64,000 nt of DNA, taken from contig NZ_FOOQ01000001.1 of assembly GCF_900113245.1 (NCBI RefSeq), forward strand, positions 558,001-622,000, read 5' to 3'. Positions 7,856 to 18,190 of the stretch are shown piece by piece. Under the pieces are notes generated by a model. That model did no database searches and was not told the DNA's origin. It saw only the letters and a list, made by a program, of their open reading frames with translations. This DNA comes from Halopelagius inordinatus (GTDB lineage Archaea > Halobacteriota > Halobacteria > Halobacteriales > Haloferacaceae). A program made the position numbers and the translations under genes. Position 1 is the first letter of the stretch; each line of letters begins with the position of its first letter.

Positions 7856-9160
7856 TTAGGGCGACAGACGTTGGCGATCCCGCGGGAACAGAACGGCTTC
7901 GCGGATGTTCTCCAGACCGAGCATCGTCATGACGAGGCGTTCGCCGCCGAGGCCCCATCCGGCGTGCGGGGGCATGCCGTATCTGAACATCTTCGTGTAG
8001 TAGTCGAACGCTTCGGGGTCGAGACCCTGCTGTTCGAAGCCCTCGACGAGGTGGTCGTAGCGGTGTTCACGCTGGCCGCCCGAGACCAGTTCCATGCGCG
8101 GGTGCATCATGTCGAACCCGGTCGACAACTGCTCGTCGTCGTCGTGGTCCTTGATGTAGAACGGCTTTATCTCGGAGGGCCAGTCGGTGATGAAGTAATG
8201 CTCGCCGACGTCGTCGCCGAGTGCGCGTTCGCCCTCGGTCGGCAGGTCGTCGCCCCAGACGAGTTGCTCGTCGAGTTCGCCCGTCGCGTTGATTCGCTCT
8301 ATGGCCTCCTCGTAGGTGAGACGCGGGAATTCGCCCTCGGGCACCTCGAACTCGTCTTCGAGACCGAGCGCTTCGAGTTCCTTCCGGCAGTTCTCGGCGA
8401 CCCCCTCGTAGGCGGCTTTCACGACGTGTTCGCAGGCGTCCATCGCCTCGGTGTGGTCGAAGAAGGCCGACTCGAAGTCGATGGACGTGGCCTCGTTCAG
8501 ATGCCTCGGGGTGTTGTGCTCTTCGGCGCGGAAGATCGGACCGATCTCGAAGACGCGTTCGAGACCCGACCCGATCATCAGTTGCTTGAACAACTGCGGC
8601 GACTGGTTCATGAACGCCTCCTCGCCGAAGTACGTGATGGGGAACAGTTCCGTCCCGCCCTCCGTCCCGGTGGCGACTATCTTCGGCGTGTTTATCTCCG
8701 TGCTTCCGAGGTCGCGGAACGCCTCGCGGACCGAGCGGAGGACCTCCGCGCGAATCTCGAAGACGGCTTTGACCTCCTCTTTGCGCAGGTCGAGCGTTCG
8801 GTTGTCGAGTCGGGTCGAAAGCTCGGCATCGACCTTTCCGGATGGGTCTAAGGGCAGTTCCGTGTCGGCCTCCGCGAGCACGTCGATGGAGTCGGGGACG
8901 ACTTCCACGTCCGTCGGCGCGCGCGGTTCCTCTTTCACGTCGCCCGAGACGCTGATGACGCTCTCGCGGTGGACGCCGAGTCCGGTCTCGACGAGTTCCT
9001 CGTCCATCTCGTCTTTCTCGAACTTGATCTGAATCTTCCCGCTCTTGTCGCGCAGGATGAGGAATGCGATGCCGCCGAGGTCACGAACCTCGTGGACCCA
9101 CCCCGCGACGGTCACCGTGTCGCCGGGTTCGGCGTCTGCCGTGTACGTTCGGTTCTGCAT
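7856..9160 (-). CDS. aspS: Aspartyl-tRNA synthetase
   Basis: A 434-residue class II synthetase of archaeal length that charges tRNA-Asp with aspartate. The N-terminal OB fold ([20 protein letters not shown]) binds the anticodon. Motif 2 appears as [20 protein letters not shown] and motif 3 as [23 protein letters not shown] 9160 ([10 protein letters not shown]) is chosen; the open frame upstream is basic and not homologous. gatB lies about 10 kb away, so this AspRS may be non-discriminating and also make Asp-tRNA-Asn for amidation, but sequence inspection alone does not settle that. Confidence 0.97.
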   Translation of the reverse strand: MQNRTYTADAEPGDTVTVAGWVHEVRDLGGIAFLILRDKSGKIQIKFEKDEMDEELVETGLGVHRESVISVSGDVKEEPRAPTDVEVVPDSIDVLAEADTELPLDPSGKVDAELSTRLDNRTLDLRKEEVKAVFEIRAEVLRSVREAFRDLGSTEINTPKIVATGTEGGTELFPITYFGEEAFMNQSPQLFKQLMIGSGLERVFEIGPIFRAEEHNTPRHLNEATSIDFESAFFDHTEAMDACEHVVKAAYEGVAENCRKELEALGLEDEFEVPEGEFPRLTYEEAIERINATGELDEQLVWGDDLPTEGERALGDDVGEHYFITDWPSEIKPFYIKDHDDDEQLSTGFDMMHPRMELVSGGQREHRYDHLVEGFEQQGLDPEAFDYYTKMFRYGMPPHAGWGLGGERLVMTMLGLENIREAVLFPRDRQRLSP

Positions 9161-9264
9161 GTGTGCGGATTTCCGCCGACGAGCCTTAAAAACGGCCGTT
9201 TCGCCTCGCCGTGAGACTGCTGTGCACACGGCGGCGGTCCTGACCCCTGACGAGTCGCGCGGAG

Positions 9265-9271
9265 GTTTATC
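9265..9271 (+). promoter_or_regulatory. TATA-like box of the DUF4013 gene
   Basis: GTTTATC is centred 32 nt before ATG 9300, which is consistent with a leaderless or nearly leaderless transcript. Confidence 0.45.
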
Positions 9272-9299
9272 TGCGAAGACGAGGCCACTCCGCCTCACG

Positions 9300-10049
9300 A
9301 TGAGACACCACCTCGGCGCCGCGGTACGGTCGCTCTCGACCGCAGAACACAGACTCGACACCGTAATCACGGGAACGCTGCTCGCCCTCGGTTCTACCGT
9401 CGCACCCGTTCTCGTCGTGGCTCTCCTCGGGTACGTCGTCCGCGTCGTTCGCGGCGCAAGCGGCGTCGATGCCGAACTCCCGGCGTTCGACGAGTGGACG
9501 GGCGTCCTCCTCGACGGCGGGCGCGCCGCCCTCGCGACGGGTCCGCTTCACCTCCCCGGAGCGGCCGTCTTCGCGTTCGTCGTCGGGTTCGACCGCACGC
9601 ACCTCGTCGCGCCGTCTCTGTTCTTCGGGCTTCGACGCGGCGCTCTCCCCTCCCTCGACCTGTTCGTCGGCGTTCTTTCGATTGTCGTCCTCGAAATCGT
9701 GGCGGGCTATCTCTCGGCCGCCGCCCTCGTCGCCGTCGCGCGCGGCGAGTCGGTCGGAGTCGAAGTCGCCGAGGCGGCCCTCGACATCGCTCGCGACGGG
9801 ACGTTCGCCCGCGCGCTCTCGGTCGCACTCGCGGTGGGTACTGTCGGACGCGTGCTTTCGGGCGTCGCCGCCGCCGTACCGTTGTTCGGACTTCCGGCAG
9901 GGGCGGCCGTCTCGTTCGCCGCACTCGTCGTCGGCGCGTCGGTCGTCGGCCGAACGACTCCGTCGGTCGGCGGAGTCGGCGGGCGGACGGACGGTATCCC
10001 GTTCGACGCGTCCGCGGCTAACGCGTCCGCCGACGGCGTTCGCGAGTGA
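9300..10049 (+). CDS. DUF4013-type integral membrane protein
   Basis: A 249-residue membrane protein with five or six hydrophobic segments. The loop after the first segment, [12 protein letters not shown] followed by [14 protein letters not shown], matches the DUF4013 pattern (GYLVRVLR, then PEFDDW and a DG pair). The family is widespread in haloarchaea and methanogens and its function is unknown. The gene is divergent from aspS. The last 30 residues are a polar Gly/Ser/Ala-rich tail. Confidence 0.8.
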   Translation: MRHHLGAAVRSLSTAEHRLDTVITGTLLALGSTVAPVLVVALLGYVVRVVRGASGVDAELPAFDEWTGVLLDGGRAALATGPLHLPGAAVFAFVVGFDRTHLVAPSLFFGLRRGALPSLDLFVGVLSIVVLEIVAGYLSAAALVAVARGESVGVEVAEAALDIARDGTFARALSVALAVGTVGRVLSGVAAAVPLFGLPAGAAVSFAALVVGASVVGRTTPSVGGVGGRTDGIPFDASAANASADGVRE

Positions 10050-10093
10050 CGGTCGGAGTCGAAACGCGCGTCCGTCGAGTTACAGAAGGGAGT

Positions 10094-10819
10094 TCATTCG
10101 GCTTCGAGTTGTTCGGCGTGGGCGTCGTTGACGCCTTCGACCGTCTCGCGGACGGCGTCTACCCCCTCGTCGTGGAGAAGGTCACCGACGACGATGGTGT
10201 CTGCGTGTTTGCCCATCTCGTAGGCCGACTCGTAGTCGTGGATGCCGCCGCCGTAGAACAGCGTCGATTCCTCGAGGGCGTCTTTAGCAGCGGCGACTTT
10301 CTCCGTGTCGCCGAACGTGCCGGAGTACTCGACGTAGATTATCTCTTGGCCGAACATCTTCTCTGCGACGGCCGCGAAGGAGGCGACGTCGTCTGCGCTC
10401 TGTTCCGTGTCGGCCTCCGTTAGTTCGGCGACGGACGCCTCGGGGTTCAACACGATGTACGCCTCGGTGGTCGTTCGGTCCCAGTCGAGTGGCCCGTCGA
10501 TTCGGACCCACTCTTTGTGCGCGCCGGTGACCCAAAACGAGGATTCGGCGTTGAACACCGTCGGGATGAGGTAGCCGTCGAGAGCGTCGGAGTCGATGAC
10601 GACGCCCGGGTTCGACGGTTCCTGATACAGGGGCGTGTCGTACTTCGAACAGGCGTCTATGACGCGTTGCATCTTCTCTTCTGTGATGTCCAGCGTGCCG
10701 CCGATTTCGATGGCGTCCGTGCCGGTCGCACAGACGTCCTCGAACGTCTCGCCGTCTTTCAGTTCCTTGTCTGGGTCCACTTTCAAGACGTGGTCCCATT
10801 CGGTCCAGGGCCCGGTCAT
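10094..10819 (-). CDS. Phosphoglycerol geranylgeranyltransferase (GGGP synthase)
   Basis: A 241-residue cytoplasmic TIM-barrel prenyltransferase of the PcrB/GGGPS family. It makes the first ether bond of archaeal lipids, from sn-glycerol-1-phosphate and geranylgeranyl diphosphate. Phosphate-binding and family stretches are visible: [40 protein letters not shown] and [13 protein letters not shown]. The gene is convergent with the DUF4013 gene and appears monocistronic. A homologous heptaprenyl transferase function is restricted to bacteria, so the archaeal role is likely. Confidence 0.93.
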   Translation of the reverse strand: MTGPWTEWDHVLKVDPDKELKDGETFEDVCATGTDAIEIGGTLDITEEKMQRVIDACSKYDTPLYQEPSNPGVVIDSDALDGYLIPTVFNAESSFWVTGAHKEWVRIDGPLDWDRTTTEAYIVLNPEASVAELTEADTEQSADDVASFAAVAEKMFGQEIIYVEYSGTFGDTEKVAAAKDALEESTLFYGGGIHDYESAYEMGKHADTIVVGDLLHDEGVDAVRETVEGVNDAHAEQLEAE

Positions 10820-10930
10820 TGGCCCTACTTCTCCCGGGAAGCGTTAAAAATGGCGCGGATGAGTGAGTCGGTCAGTTGTTAGATTCAATACCTTCATAGT
10901 GGTCGGAAACACCTCTGTCGGATATCACGG

Positions 10931-13900
10931 ATGAGCCAGGCCACCCTCTCTTCTAGCCCGTATCTCAACTCGAATCTCTTCTCCGGCCACTATCTCGACG
11001 AGCGAGTGTATGATCTGGCCGAGTGGGAGTGCGAAGACGAAGCGGAGGCCGTCTTCGAATCGCTTCAGGACCTCTGGGAGAAAGAACGTCACCTCGTCGA
11101 ATCGTACAACGAAGACCCCTTGTTGGATTCCTGGATAGATCCCGTTTTGAAGACGCTCGGATACGACACTATCTCCGAACAGACCCTCCCCGACGGGGGC
11201 GGATTCGTGGACCGACTCCTGTACGAGTCCGAGGAGGAACGGCGGGATGCGGCGGAACGGAAACTACACGGCGACGACGAGGGGATGTTCGCTCGCTCCT
11301 GCGCCCTGGTAGAGGCTAAACAGTGGGACGCGGACTTTAGTCGCCAGTTCGGCGAACAACGCTCGTATCGCGACGCGTCCCACCAGATCAAATACTACCT
11401 CGAACGCACGCCTTCGAGTGTCGATTGGGGTATCCTGACCAACGGTCGAAAGTGGCGGCTGTACGGAACGAAGGACTACGAGACGCAAACGTACTACGAA
11501 GTCGACCTCCCCGAACTACTCGACAGTGGAAACGTGGAGGCGTTCAAATACTTCTACGTCTTCTTCCGGCCGGAGGCGTTCCGCCGGTCGGGCGAGACGA
11601 CGTTCCTCGACACCGTCTGGAACGAGAGCGAAACCGCGGCACAGAAACTCGGCGAAGACTTGCAAGACAACGTCTTCACCGCGCTTCGAGTCCTCGGCGA
11701 AGGATTCGTCGCCGAGAACGAGTTAGCCCTCGATCCCGGCGACGAGGACGCGCTAAACGAACTGAAAGAACAGTCGCTCGTCCTTCTGTACCGGTTGATG
11801 TTTACTCTCTACGCCGAGTCGCGAGACCTCATAAACCCGGACGACCCGGCGAAGAGACGGGAGTACGACCAGAATTTCAGCCTCGACGAACTCCGCCGGG
11901 AGATACTGGACGATATCGGTAAACACGGGCGCGAAGCGGATTTCGAGGACGCGTTCAGCGAGCACTCGACGACGATGTGGAACCGGTTAGAGAACCTCTT
12001 TTCGCTCATCGATTCCGGCGAGGAATCCCTCGGTATTCCGCCGTACAACGGCGGTCTCTTCGACGCCGAGGAACATGGATTTCTGACGGAAAACGACGTT
12101 TCGGACCGGCACGTCGCAGAGGTCATCTATCGCCTCTCCACCACCGAGACAGACGACGGGTTCGTCCCCGCGGACTACGCCGACCTAGACACCAGGCACC
12201 TCGGCTCTATCTACGAGGGTCTTCTCGAACACGAGTTCCGCATCGCACCCACCCACTACGCGGCCGTCTCCGAGGACGGCGGCCAGGTGTGGAAAGACGC
12301 CTCGGAGGTGAGCGTCGCCGACGCGGTGGAGGAAGTCGAATCCGGGGAGTTGTACGTCGTCAACGACGACGGCGAACGGAAAGCCACGGGGGCGTACTAC
12401 ACCCCGGACTACGTGGTCACCTACATCGTCGAGGAGACGGTAGACCCACTCGTCGAGGAAATCGAATCCGACCTCTCGGAGTCGGACCTCACTCCCGGTA
12501 CCCAAGAGTACGTCGTCGAGTTCTGGAATCGAGTCACCGACCTCAAGATACTCGACCCGGCGATGGGAAGCGGCCACTTCCTCACGAAGGCGACGGGGTA
12601 CCTCGCGGAGACGGTGATGGAACACGTCCGCGAACTGGAGACGGCGACGCTGTTCGACGAACAGCAGATTCGCCGCGAGATATCGCGGGAGTGCATCTAC
12701 GGCGTCGACCTCAACGGAATGGCCGTCGAACTGGCCAAACTGTCGATGTGGTTGGAGACGCTGGCGACGGACCAACCGCTTGCGTTCTTGGACCACCACC
12801 TCAAGGCGGGGAATTCGTTGGTCGGATCGGACATCACCGACGTTCTCGCGGAGGACGACGAGAGCGACGACGGCCAACTCACCCTCACGCAGGCACTCGC
12901 GCACGTCCGCCAACGAACGCTCGAACACGTGATGGAACTCATGCAGGATTTGCTGGCCATCGACAACGAGTCCTACGAGGACGTCAAATCGATGGAGGAC
13001 ATCTACGCGGAGATTCGCGCCGACCCCCTCTATCAGCGTCTGTTCGAGATGGCCAACGTCCACACCGCCGAACGATTCGGCGTGGACGTGCCTTCGGACG
13101 CCTACGAGGAGATGGCGCAGGCTATCGAAGACTCCGAGACGTGGGACGCTCTCGCCGAGAACGACTGGTTCGCGTCGGCGCAGACGGTTGCGGACGACGA
13201 GGAGTTCTTCCACTGGGAACTGGAGTACCCCGAGGTGTTCTTTTCCGCGGACGGAGAGAAGGCGGTGGACGCGGGGTTCGATGCGGTTGTGGGTAATCCG
13301 CCGTGGCTTCGATTTCAGCGAATTCCAGAGAATCACCGCAATTATCAGCGAGCAAATTATCACTCAGCCGCAGCGAAGTATGACATATACGGACCATTTA
13401 TTGAGTCGTCGTTAGACCGCATACATCGTACTGGACTCCTTGGATTTGTAGTGCAGAACCGATTCTTATCTAGCGGCTACGGAGAGGAACTCAGAGAGGT
13501 CATCTGTCGGAGATCGAATGTGCGAGCGCTCTTAGATTTCGAAGATGCACCTATCTTTGGAGATACAACCACTTATCCCGCGATAATTATCTTAGACAAT
13601 TCTTCCAGATGCTCATTCAATTATCTTCATCTTTCTGACGCTACAGTACCGGATGTACGGGAATCTTTAGCCGAAAATAACGAGAGAGCGAACAAAATAG
13701 ATGCTAATGAATTAGACCCGTCTAATATATGGATATTCCCAGATATAAAGGAGCGAAATGTCATCCAGAAGATCGAGTCCAATGCTCAAGCCTGCTTCGG
13801 AGATCTGATTGAGATATCAAAGAGTGTCTCAACAAATCTTAAAGAAGCATTTCTCTTTGAAGGTGAAAAAAACGAACTACCTGTCGAGGACGAGTTATTA

Positions 13901-15148
13901 ACCCCCGCAGTCGATGGGAAAGATATCAAAAAATATTCTGATGCGCATATCGATAAATATCTGCTTTTCCCGTATACCTGGTCTACTAGTGGACCAAATC
14001 TTGTGGATATATCGTCATATCCTCGCGCAGAGAACCATCTTCGACAATATGAAGAAGAACTTCGTAGCCGTCGATATTATAATAAGACAATTGAAGAAGC
14101 AGGTGTTGAATGGTATGAGTACCCACACGTAAAAGAGAACCACAACAAGGAGAAAATATTATTCCCGGACATTTCTACGGAACCACGTTGTACGTTTGAC
14201 GAGATTGGTGATGTTCTCACTCTCACAACGGCATATGGGGGAGTTCGACAGAATTCTCCGATTGATGTCCGATATCTCTGTGCGATATTTAACTCTTCAC
14301 CAGTATCGATGGTGTTCAAACACAGTAGCCCTCAGATGTCTGGCGGCTATTATCGATACCAACCCCAGTATATTGAGAAACTACCCTTGTACTTGCCCGA
14401 GGTCCCTGAAGGTGAACTGAATGTAACTGATATTGAAATTAGCGCTGATGATTACATAGAATCGGACAAGACTTCCGAGTATGACTGTTATAAAGCCATT
14501 ATCAAGGCTGCTGAAAACGCACGTTCGTATCGTTCAAGCAGAGACAACCTCAACCTCTCCCTCCCTGACCACCTCGGCAACTACGCAGAAGGCCAAACCC
14601 TCGGTGAAATCGGTTTCCGCCAACCCGTCTCGGATACCGCAAACGGGGTGTTCAACGACACCACCGAAGACAGGGAGAAACTCGGCGTCACCGAAGTCGA
14701 GTTCGAACGCGAGAACGCGAACACGCTCACCGTCAGCGTCGGCGTCCGCTACAAGCCCGAGAACCCAGACGACTACGAGACGGACACCTACGGCTACTAC
14801 TACGAAGACCCGGAACCGGCGTTCCGCATCACCGACCTCACCGAGACGGAAGCCGACCTGATAGAGGCGTTCGTCCCGCACGCCGTCGAGGAGGCGGGGG
14901 GCTACGCGAACTTCCGGACGAACGCGACGAAGACGAACTCTCCGCTGGACCGCCTGAAGAAACTCACTCTGCCGGAGGTGGACGACGTGCGCGACGGCTT
15001 AGCGAACTACGTCGAGACGGTCGAACGCGCAGAAGAGTTAGACGAGAAGATAGAACGCACGGACGAACTCATCGACGAAATCGTCTACGAACTGTACGGC
15101 CTCACCGAGGAGGAAATCGAAATCGTCGAGGAGTCGGTCAAGGAGTAA
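10931..15148 (+). CDS. Type IIG-like restriction-modification protein (nuclease, N6-adenine methylase and specificity in one chain)
   Basis: A 1405-residue protein. The N-terminal part carries a PD-(D/E)XK-like signature: Asp94 in FVDRLL and Glu128-x-Lys130 in VEAK. SAM-binding motif I is DPAMGSGHF starting at Asp542, and the catalytic NPPW is at residues 789-792. Residues about 797-1196 are the probable target-recognition part, encoded by markedly AT-rich DNA. The C-terminus is helical (DELIDEIVYELYGLTEEEIE). A single chain would both methylate and cut. No other defence gene adjoins it, so the type IIG reading fits better than BREX PglX. The frame is intact throughout. The target sequence is unknown. 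Confidence 0.88.
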   Translation: MSQATLSSSPYLNSNLFSGHYLDERVYDLAEWECEDEAEAVFESLQDLWEKERHLVESYNEDPLLDSWIDPVLKTLGYDTISEQTLPDGGGFVDRLLYESEEERRDAAERKLHGDDEGMFARSCALVEAKQWDADFSRQFGEQRSYRDASHQIKYYLERTPSSVDWGILTNGRKWRLYGTKDYETQTYYEVDLPELLDSGNVEAFKYFYVFFRPEAFRRSGETTFLDTVWNESETAAQKLGEDLQDNVFTALRVLGEGFVAENELALDPGDEDALNELKEQSLVLLYRLMFTLYAESRDLINPDDPAKRREYDQNFSLDELRREILDDIGKHGREADFEDAFSEHSTTMWNRLENLFSLIDSGEESLGIPPYNGGLFDAEEHGFLTENDVSDRHVAEVIYRLSTTETDDGFVPADYADLDTRHLGSIYEGLLEHEFRIAPTHYAAVSEDGGQVWKDASEVSVADAVEEVESGELYVVNDDGERKATGAYYTPDYVVTYIVEETVDPLVEEIESDLSESDLTPGTQEYVVEFWNRVTDLKILDPAMGSGHFLTKATGYLAETVMEHVRELETATLFDEQQIRREISRECIYGVDLNGMAVELAKLSMWLETLATDQPLAFLDHHLKAGNSLVGSDITDVLAEDDESDDGQLTLTQALAHVRQRTLEHVMELMQDLLAIDNESYEDVKSMEDIYAEIRADPLYQRLFEMANVHTAERFGVDVPSDAYEEMAQAIEDSETWDALAENDWFASAQTVADDEEFFHWELEYPEVFFSADGEKAVDAGFDAVVGNPPWLRFQRIPENHRNYQRANYHSAAAKYDIYGPFIESSLDRIHRTGLLGFVVQNRFLSSGYGEELREVICRRSNVRALLDFEDAPIFGDTTTYPAIIILDNSSRCSFNYLHLSDATVPDVRESLAENNERANKIDANELDPSNIWIFPDIKERNVIQKIESNAQACFGDLIEISKSVSTNLKEAFLFEGEKNELPVEDELLTPAVDGKDIKKYSDAHIDKYLLFPYTWSTSGPNLVDISSYPRAENHLRQYEEELRSRRYYNKTIEEAGVEWYEYPHVKENHNKEKILFPDISTEPRCTFDEIGDVLTLTTAYGGVRQNSPIDVRYLCAIFNSSPVSMVFKHSSPQMSGGYYRYQPQYIEKLPLYLPEVPEGELNVTDIEISADDYIESDKTSEYDCYKAIIKAAENARSYRSSRDNLNLSLPDHLGNYAEGQTLGEIGFRQPVSDTANGVFNDTTEDREKLGVTEVEFERENANTLTVSVGVRYKPENPDDYETDTYGYYYEDPEPAFRITDLTETEADLIEAFVPHAVEEAGGYANFRTNATKTNSPLDRLKKLTLPEVDDVRDGLANYVETVERAEELDEKIERTDELIDEIVYELYGLTEEEIEIVEESVKE
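13320..14520 (+). other. AT-rich block inside the restriction-modification gene
   Basis: By hand count, 13621-13740 has 46 G+C in 120 bases (38%), against 34 of 60 (57%) at 12961-13020 in the same gene. The low-GC stretch begins soon after the NPPW codons and ends near residue 1196, and the reading frame continues across it. The boundaries are by eye. This is the expected place of the target-recognition domain and suggests acquisition of that part by recombination. Confidence 0.8.
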
Positions 15149-15194
15149 CCGTCGGACGACGATAGCTCACCGTTTTCGAGGACACCGTACTGTA

Positions 15195-15301
15195 CGAAAA
15201 TCGCGAAGCGATTTTCGGCCGACGAACGAGCGGAGGCGCGAAGCGCCGAAGCGAGTGAGGAGCGCTTTTGGTCGAGCTTTTGCCGAGGGCCGGCGAAGCC
15301 G
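15195..15301 (-). repeat. Dispersed intergenic repeat, copy 2, with three GAA-loop hairpins
   Basis: The reverse complement of 15241-15285 (GGCAAAAGCTCGACCAAAAG and on) matches copy 1 at 2893-2944. The spacer also holds three perfect inverted repeats, each with GAA between the arms: 15195-15204/15208-15217 (10 bp), 15235-15239/15243-15247 (5 bp) and 15291-15294/15298-15301 (4 bp). It lies between the convergent restriction-modification and topA genes, so the hairpins may serve as a bidirectional terminator. Confidence 0.6.
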
Positions 15302-15324
15302 ACCCGCAGAGCAAAAGGTCGTAG

Positions 15325-17871
15325 TTAATCCGCGTTCGTCTGCCACTTCCGAACCGTGTCCGGCCCGATACCGTCCACCACGTCCGCCAGAGCGTCGGGT
15401 TCGGCTTCCTTCAGCGCGCTCACGTCGCCGATACCGGCGTCTTGGAGCTTCTGTGCCGTCTTCTCGCCGATACCCTTCACGGCCTCCAGTTCGGAGCCGT
15501 TCTGTTCGGCCTGGTACTCGCGGTAGTTGCAGATGGGGCACCCGAGATCCCACGGTTCGCTGTCGCCGTCGTAGGTGATCCGTATCTTCGGCAGGTCGTG
15601 TTCCTCGCAGGAGTCGTCCGTGACCTCGACGTCGCCCCGCCGCGGGAGGGGAAGCGAGTAGTCGCAGTCGGGGTAGCGCGTACACCCGACGAGTCGCGAC
15701 CCCGAACGGAGGCGTTTGATGGCGAGTTCGCCGCCCTCGGCGGTTCCTTCGTCACCGCCTTCCTGCGGCGTCTCCGACGCCGCACCCTCCCCGCACTCGG
15801 GACACGTTCCGATCACCAAGTCCTCCTGTTCGTCGGCCTCTTCGGCCTTACAGAGCGGACAGCCGTGGACGAACGTCTTCCGCCCGGCGAGCATCTTCAC
15901 GTGGTGGAGTTCGTGTTCGTCGCACGAGTCCTCCATGATGAGGGGCTTGCCGGTGGACGGAAGCGGAAGCGTGTACGTACAGTCGGGGTAGGAGTCACAC
16001 CCGATGAAGTACGACCCGTGTCTGCTCTTTCGGATGACCAAGTCGCCGCCGCACTCCGGACAGGTACCGACCGTCTTGTCGGCCTTCAGCGACTCTTGGA
16101 GGTGTTTACCGACCTCTTCGCCCGAGGACATCAGCCCCTCGAACACGTCTTCGAGGATGTCGCGGGATTCGTCCGTCACCTCCTCTAAGGTGGCTTCCCC
16201 GCGCGTGATGGCCTGCATGTCCTGTTCGAGTTGGGCGGTCATCTCCTCGCTCACGATGAGTTCGGCGAACTCCTCGCCCGCCTCGACGACGGACCGAGCG
16301 AGTCGCGTCGGTTTCGGCGGGTCGCTCTCGATGTAGCCGCGGTCGTACAGTTTCTGGATGACGTCGTGGCGCGTCGCCTTCGTCCCGATACCCATCTTCT
16401 CCATCGTCTCGATGAGGCGCGACTGGCCGTACCGCCGCGGCGGTTGGGTCTGTTTGGCCTCGATTCGGGTGTCCGTCACCGAGAGTTCCTCGCCCTCCTC
16501 TACGTCGGGGACGAAGGACTCGCTGGAGTTGAAGTACGGGTAGACGGCGTGGTAGCCCTCCGTCACGAGGCGTTTGCCGTTGGCCTTCAGAGAGAGGCCG
16601 GCCGCGTCCGCGACGACGCGGAGATGTTCCCACTCGGCGGACTCGGCCACCGTCGCGAAGAAACGCCGGACGACGAGTTCGTACACCTCCCACTCGTCCT
16701 CAGAGAGGTCCGAGGGAGAGGGGAGTTCGCCCGTCGGGTGAATCGGCGGGTGGTCCGTCGTCTCGTTGTCGCCAGCAGTCGGTTCTATCTCGTCTTGGTC
16801 GAGCAACGACTCTGCGTCGTCGCCGAACGTGCGGTGACCGCTGAACTCCGAGAGGAGTTCTTCGGGGTCTAAATCCTCCGGGTAGACGGTGTTGTCCGTC
16901 CGGGGGTACGTCATGTACCCCGCGGTGTAGAGGTCTTCCGCGATGCTCATCGCGCGTTGAGCGGAGTATCCGATAGACCCCGCCGCGCGGATGAACTGCG
17001 TGGTGTTGAACGGCGCGGGCGGGTCGTCCGTTCGCGTCCGGCGGCGGACCGACTCCACCGTCGCGCTCGACGCGTTTTCGAGCGTCTCGTACGCCGTCTC
17101 GGCGTCGTCGCCGTCCCAGACGCGTTCGGCTTCGTTGCCGTCCTCGTCCAGATAGAAGTACTGCGACTCGAACCCCTCGCGTCCCTGCTCGAGGTCGGCG
17201 AACAGTTCCCAGTAGTCCTCGGGGTCGAACGCGTCTATCTCTCGTTCCCGGTCGACGATGAGTTTCAGCGTCGGCCCCTGCACCCGGCCGACGGAGATGA
17301 AGTCGTCGCCGAGTTGGCGGGCCGAAAGCGAGAGAAAGCGCGTCAGCGCCGCCCCCCACACCAGGTCGATTATCTGTCGCGCTTCGCCCGCGGCGGCGAG
17401 GTCGAAGTCGAGTTCGTCGGGGTTCTCGAACGCCTCCGTCACCTCTCTGTCGGTGATAGAGGAGAACCGGACCCGGTCTACGGGCACGTCCTCGTTCACG
17501 TCGCGGACGATTTCGTACGCCTCCTTGCCGATGAGTTCGCCCTCGCGGTCGTAGTCCGTCGCGATGACGACGCGACGGGCGCGGCGGGCGAGTCGGCGCA
17601 TGGCGGCGACGATGTTCTCTTGGGTCGGGTGTTTGTCGACGGGAGCGTCGATGAGTTCGACCGGTTCGACGTCCCGCCAGTCGTTGTACTCGGGCGGGAA
17701 GTCAACGCCGACGACGTGGCCCGACAAGCCGATGCAGCGTTTGCCACCCCACTTGTAGACGTTCACCCCGTTGACCCGCTCGGCCTCTGCGGACTCGCCG
17801 CTCAGTATGTCGGCGATACGCCGAGCGGCGTTGTCCTTCTCCGTGATTATCAGTTCCGGGCCGTTGCTCAT
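15325..17871 (-). CDS. topA: DNA topoisomerase I (type IA)
   Basis: An 848-residue protein that relaxes negative supercoils. The N-terminal TOPRIM domain contains ITEKDNAARRIADIL and the acidic motif ATDYDREGELIG. The catalytic tyrosine is in GYMTYPRTDN. Three cysteine-rich zinc modules follow (CPECGGDLVIRK, CPECGEGAAS, and the C-terminal CPIC). The C-terminus is a helix-hairpin-helix unit with LEAVKGIGEKTAQKLQDAGI. ATG 17871 (MSNGPELIITEKD) places the TOPRIM domain at the start; the open frame upstream is not homologous. The gene is convergent with the restriction-modification gene. Confidence 0.96.
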   Translation of the reverse strand: MSNGPELIITEKDNAARRIADILSGESAEAERVNGVNVYKWGGKRCIGLSGHVVGVDFPPEYNDWRDVEPVELIDAPVDKHPTQENIVAAMRRLARRARRVVIATDYDREGELIGKEAYEIVRDVNEDVPVDRVRFSSITDREVTEAFENPDELDFDLAAAGEARQIIDLVWGAALTRFLSLSARQLGDDFISVGRVQGPTLKLIVDREREIDAFDPEDYWELFADLEQGREGFESQYFYLDEDGNEAERVWDGDDAETAYETLENASSATVESVRRRTRTDDPPAPFNTTQFIRAAGSIGYSAQRAMSIAEDLYTAGYMTYPRTDNTVYPEDLDPEELLSEFSGHRTFGDDAESLLDQDEIEPTAGDNETTDHPPIHPTGELPSPSDLSEDEWEVYELVVRRFFATVAESAEWEHLRVVADAAGLSLKANGKRLVTEGYHAVYPYFNSSESFVPDVEEGEELSVTDTRIEAKQTQPPRRYGQSRLIETMEKMGIGTKATRHDVIQKLYDRGYIESDPPKPTRLARSVVEAGEEFAELIVSEEMTAQLEQDMQAITRGEATLEEVTDESRDILEDVFEGLMSSGEEVGKHLQESLKADKTVGTCPECGGDLVIRKSRHGSYFIGCDSYPDCTYTLPLPSTGKPLIMEDSCDEHELHHVKMLAGRKTFVHGCPLCKAEEADEQEDLVIGTCPECGEGAASETPQEGGDEGTAEGGELAIKRLRSGSRLVGCTRYPDCDYSLPLPRRGDVEVTDDSCEEHDLPKIRITYDGDSEPWDLGCPICNYREYQAEQNGSELEAVKGIGEKTAQKLQDAGIGDVSALKEAEPDALADVVDGIGPDTVRKWQTNAD

Positions 17872-18190
17872 CGGGCGGCGATATGTGAGGGGGCGGCCTA
17901 AACCTTTCGCGCCGACCTCGACGAAACCGGCCGACAGCGCGGACGTGCGCGCGAGAACGCGTGTGCATACGCCACCGGTCGCGCGGGCGCACGCGAGACG
18001 ACCACTCGTAGAGTGCGTCGGCCCGGAAGCCGTCGCCGCAGTCGCTCCTGTTCTCGACGCTCTCGCAGACGCCGCCATCGAACGAGGGCCTCGGACCGTC
18101 GCCGACGGACGAGCGCGAGACGTTCACGTATTCACGACTCTCGACCGCACCGTGCAAAAACGTCAACCTCCGTCTGCTGGATGTTATCGT
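17872..18190. other. 319-nt spacer between topA and a small zinc-protein gene
   Basis: I see no gene. Open frames crossing it are of skewed, basic composition and look like chance. GCAAAAAC at about 18154-18161 lies roughly 30 nt before the ATG of the small zinc protein and may be its TATA element. The topA promoter should lie just above 17871 but no clear box stands out. Confidence 0.5.

Noticed and set aside
9161-9370. 70-residue N-terminal extension of AspRS
   Set aside because: It is basic, lacks homology, and the OB fold starts at the ATG at 9160.
10931-15148. BREX PglX
   Set aside because: The N-terminus has a nuclease-type D...ExK signature and no brx/pgl genes are next to it.
15149-15324. 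CRISPR-like array from the repeated hairpins
   Set aside because: The hairpins differ in sequence and spacing and there are no regular spacers.
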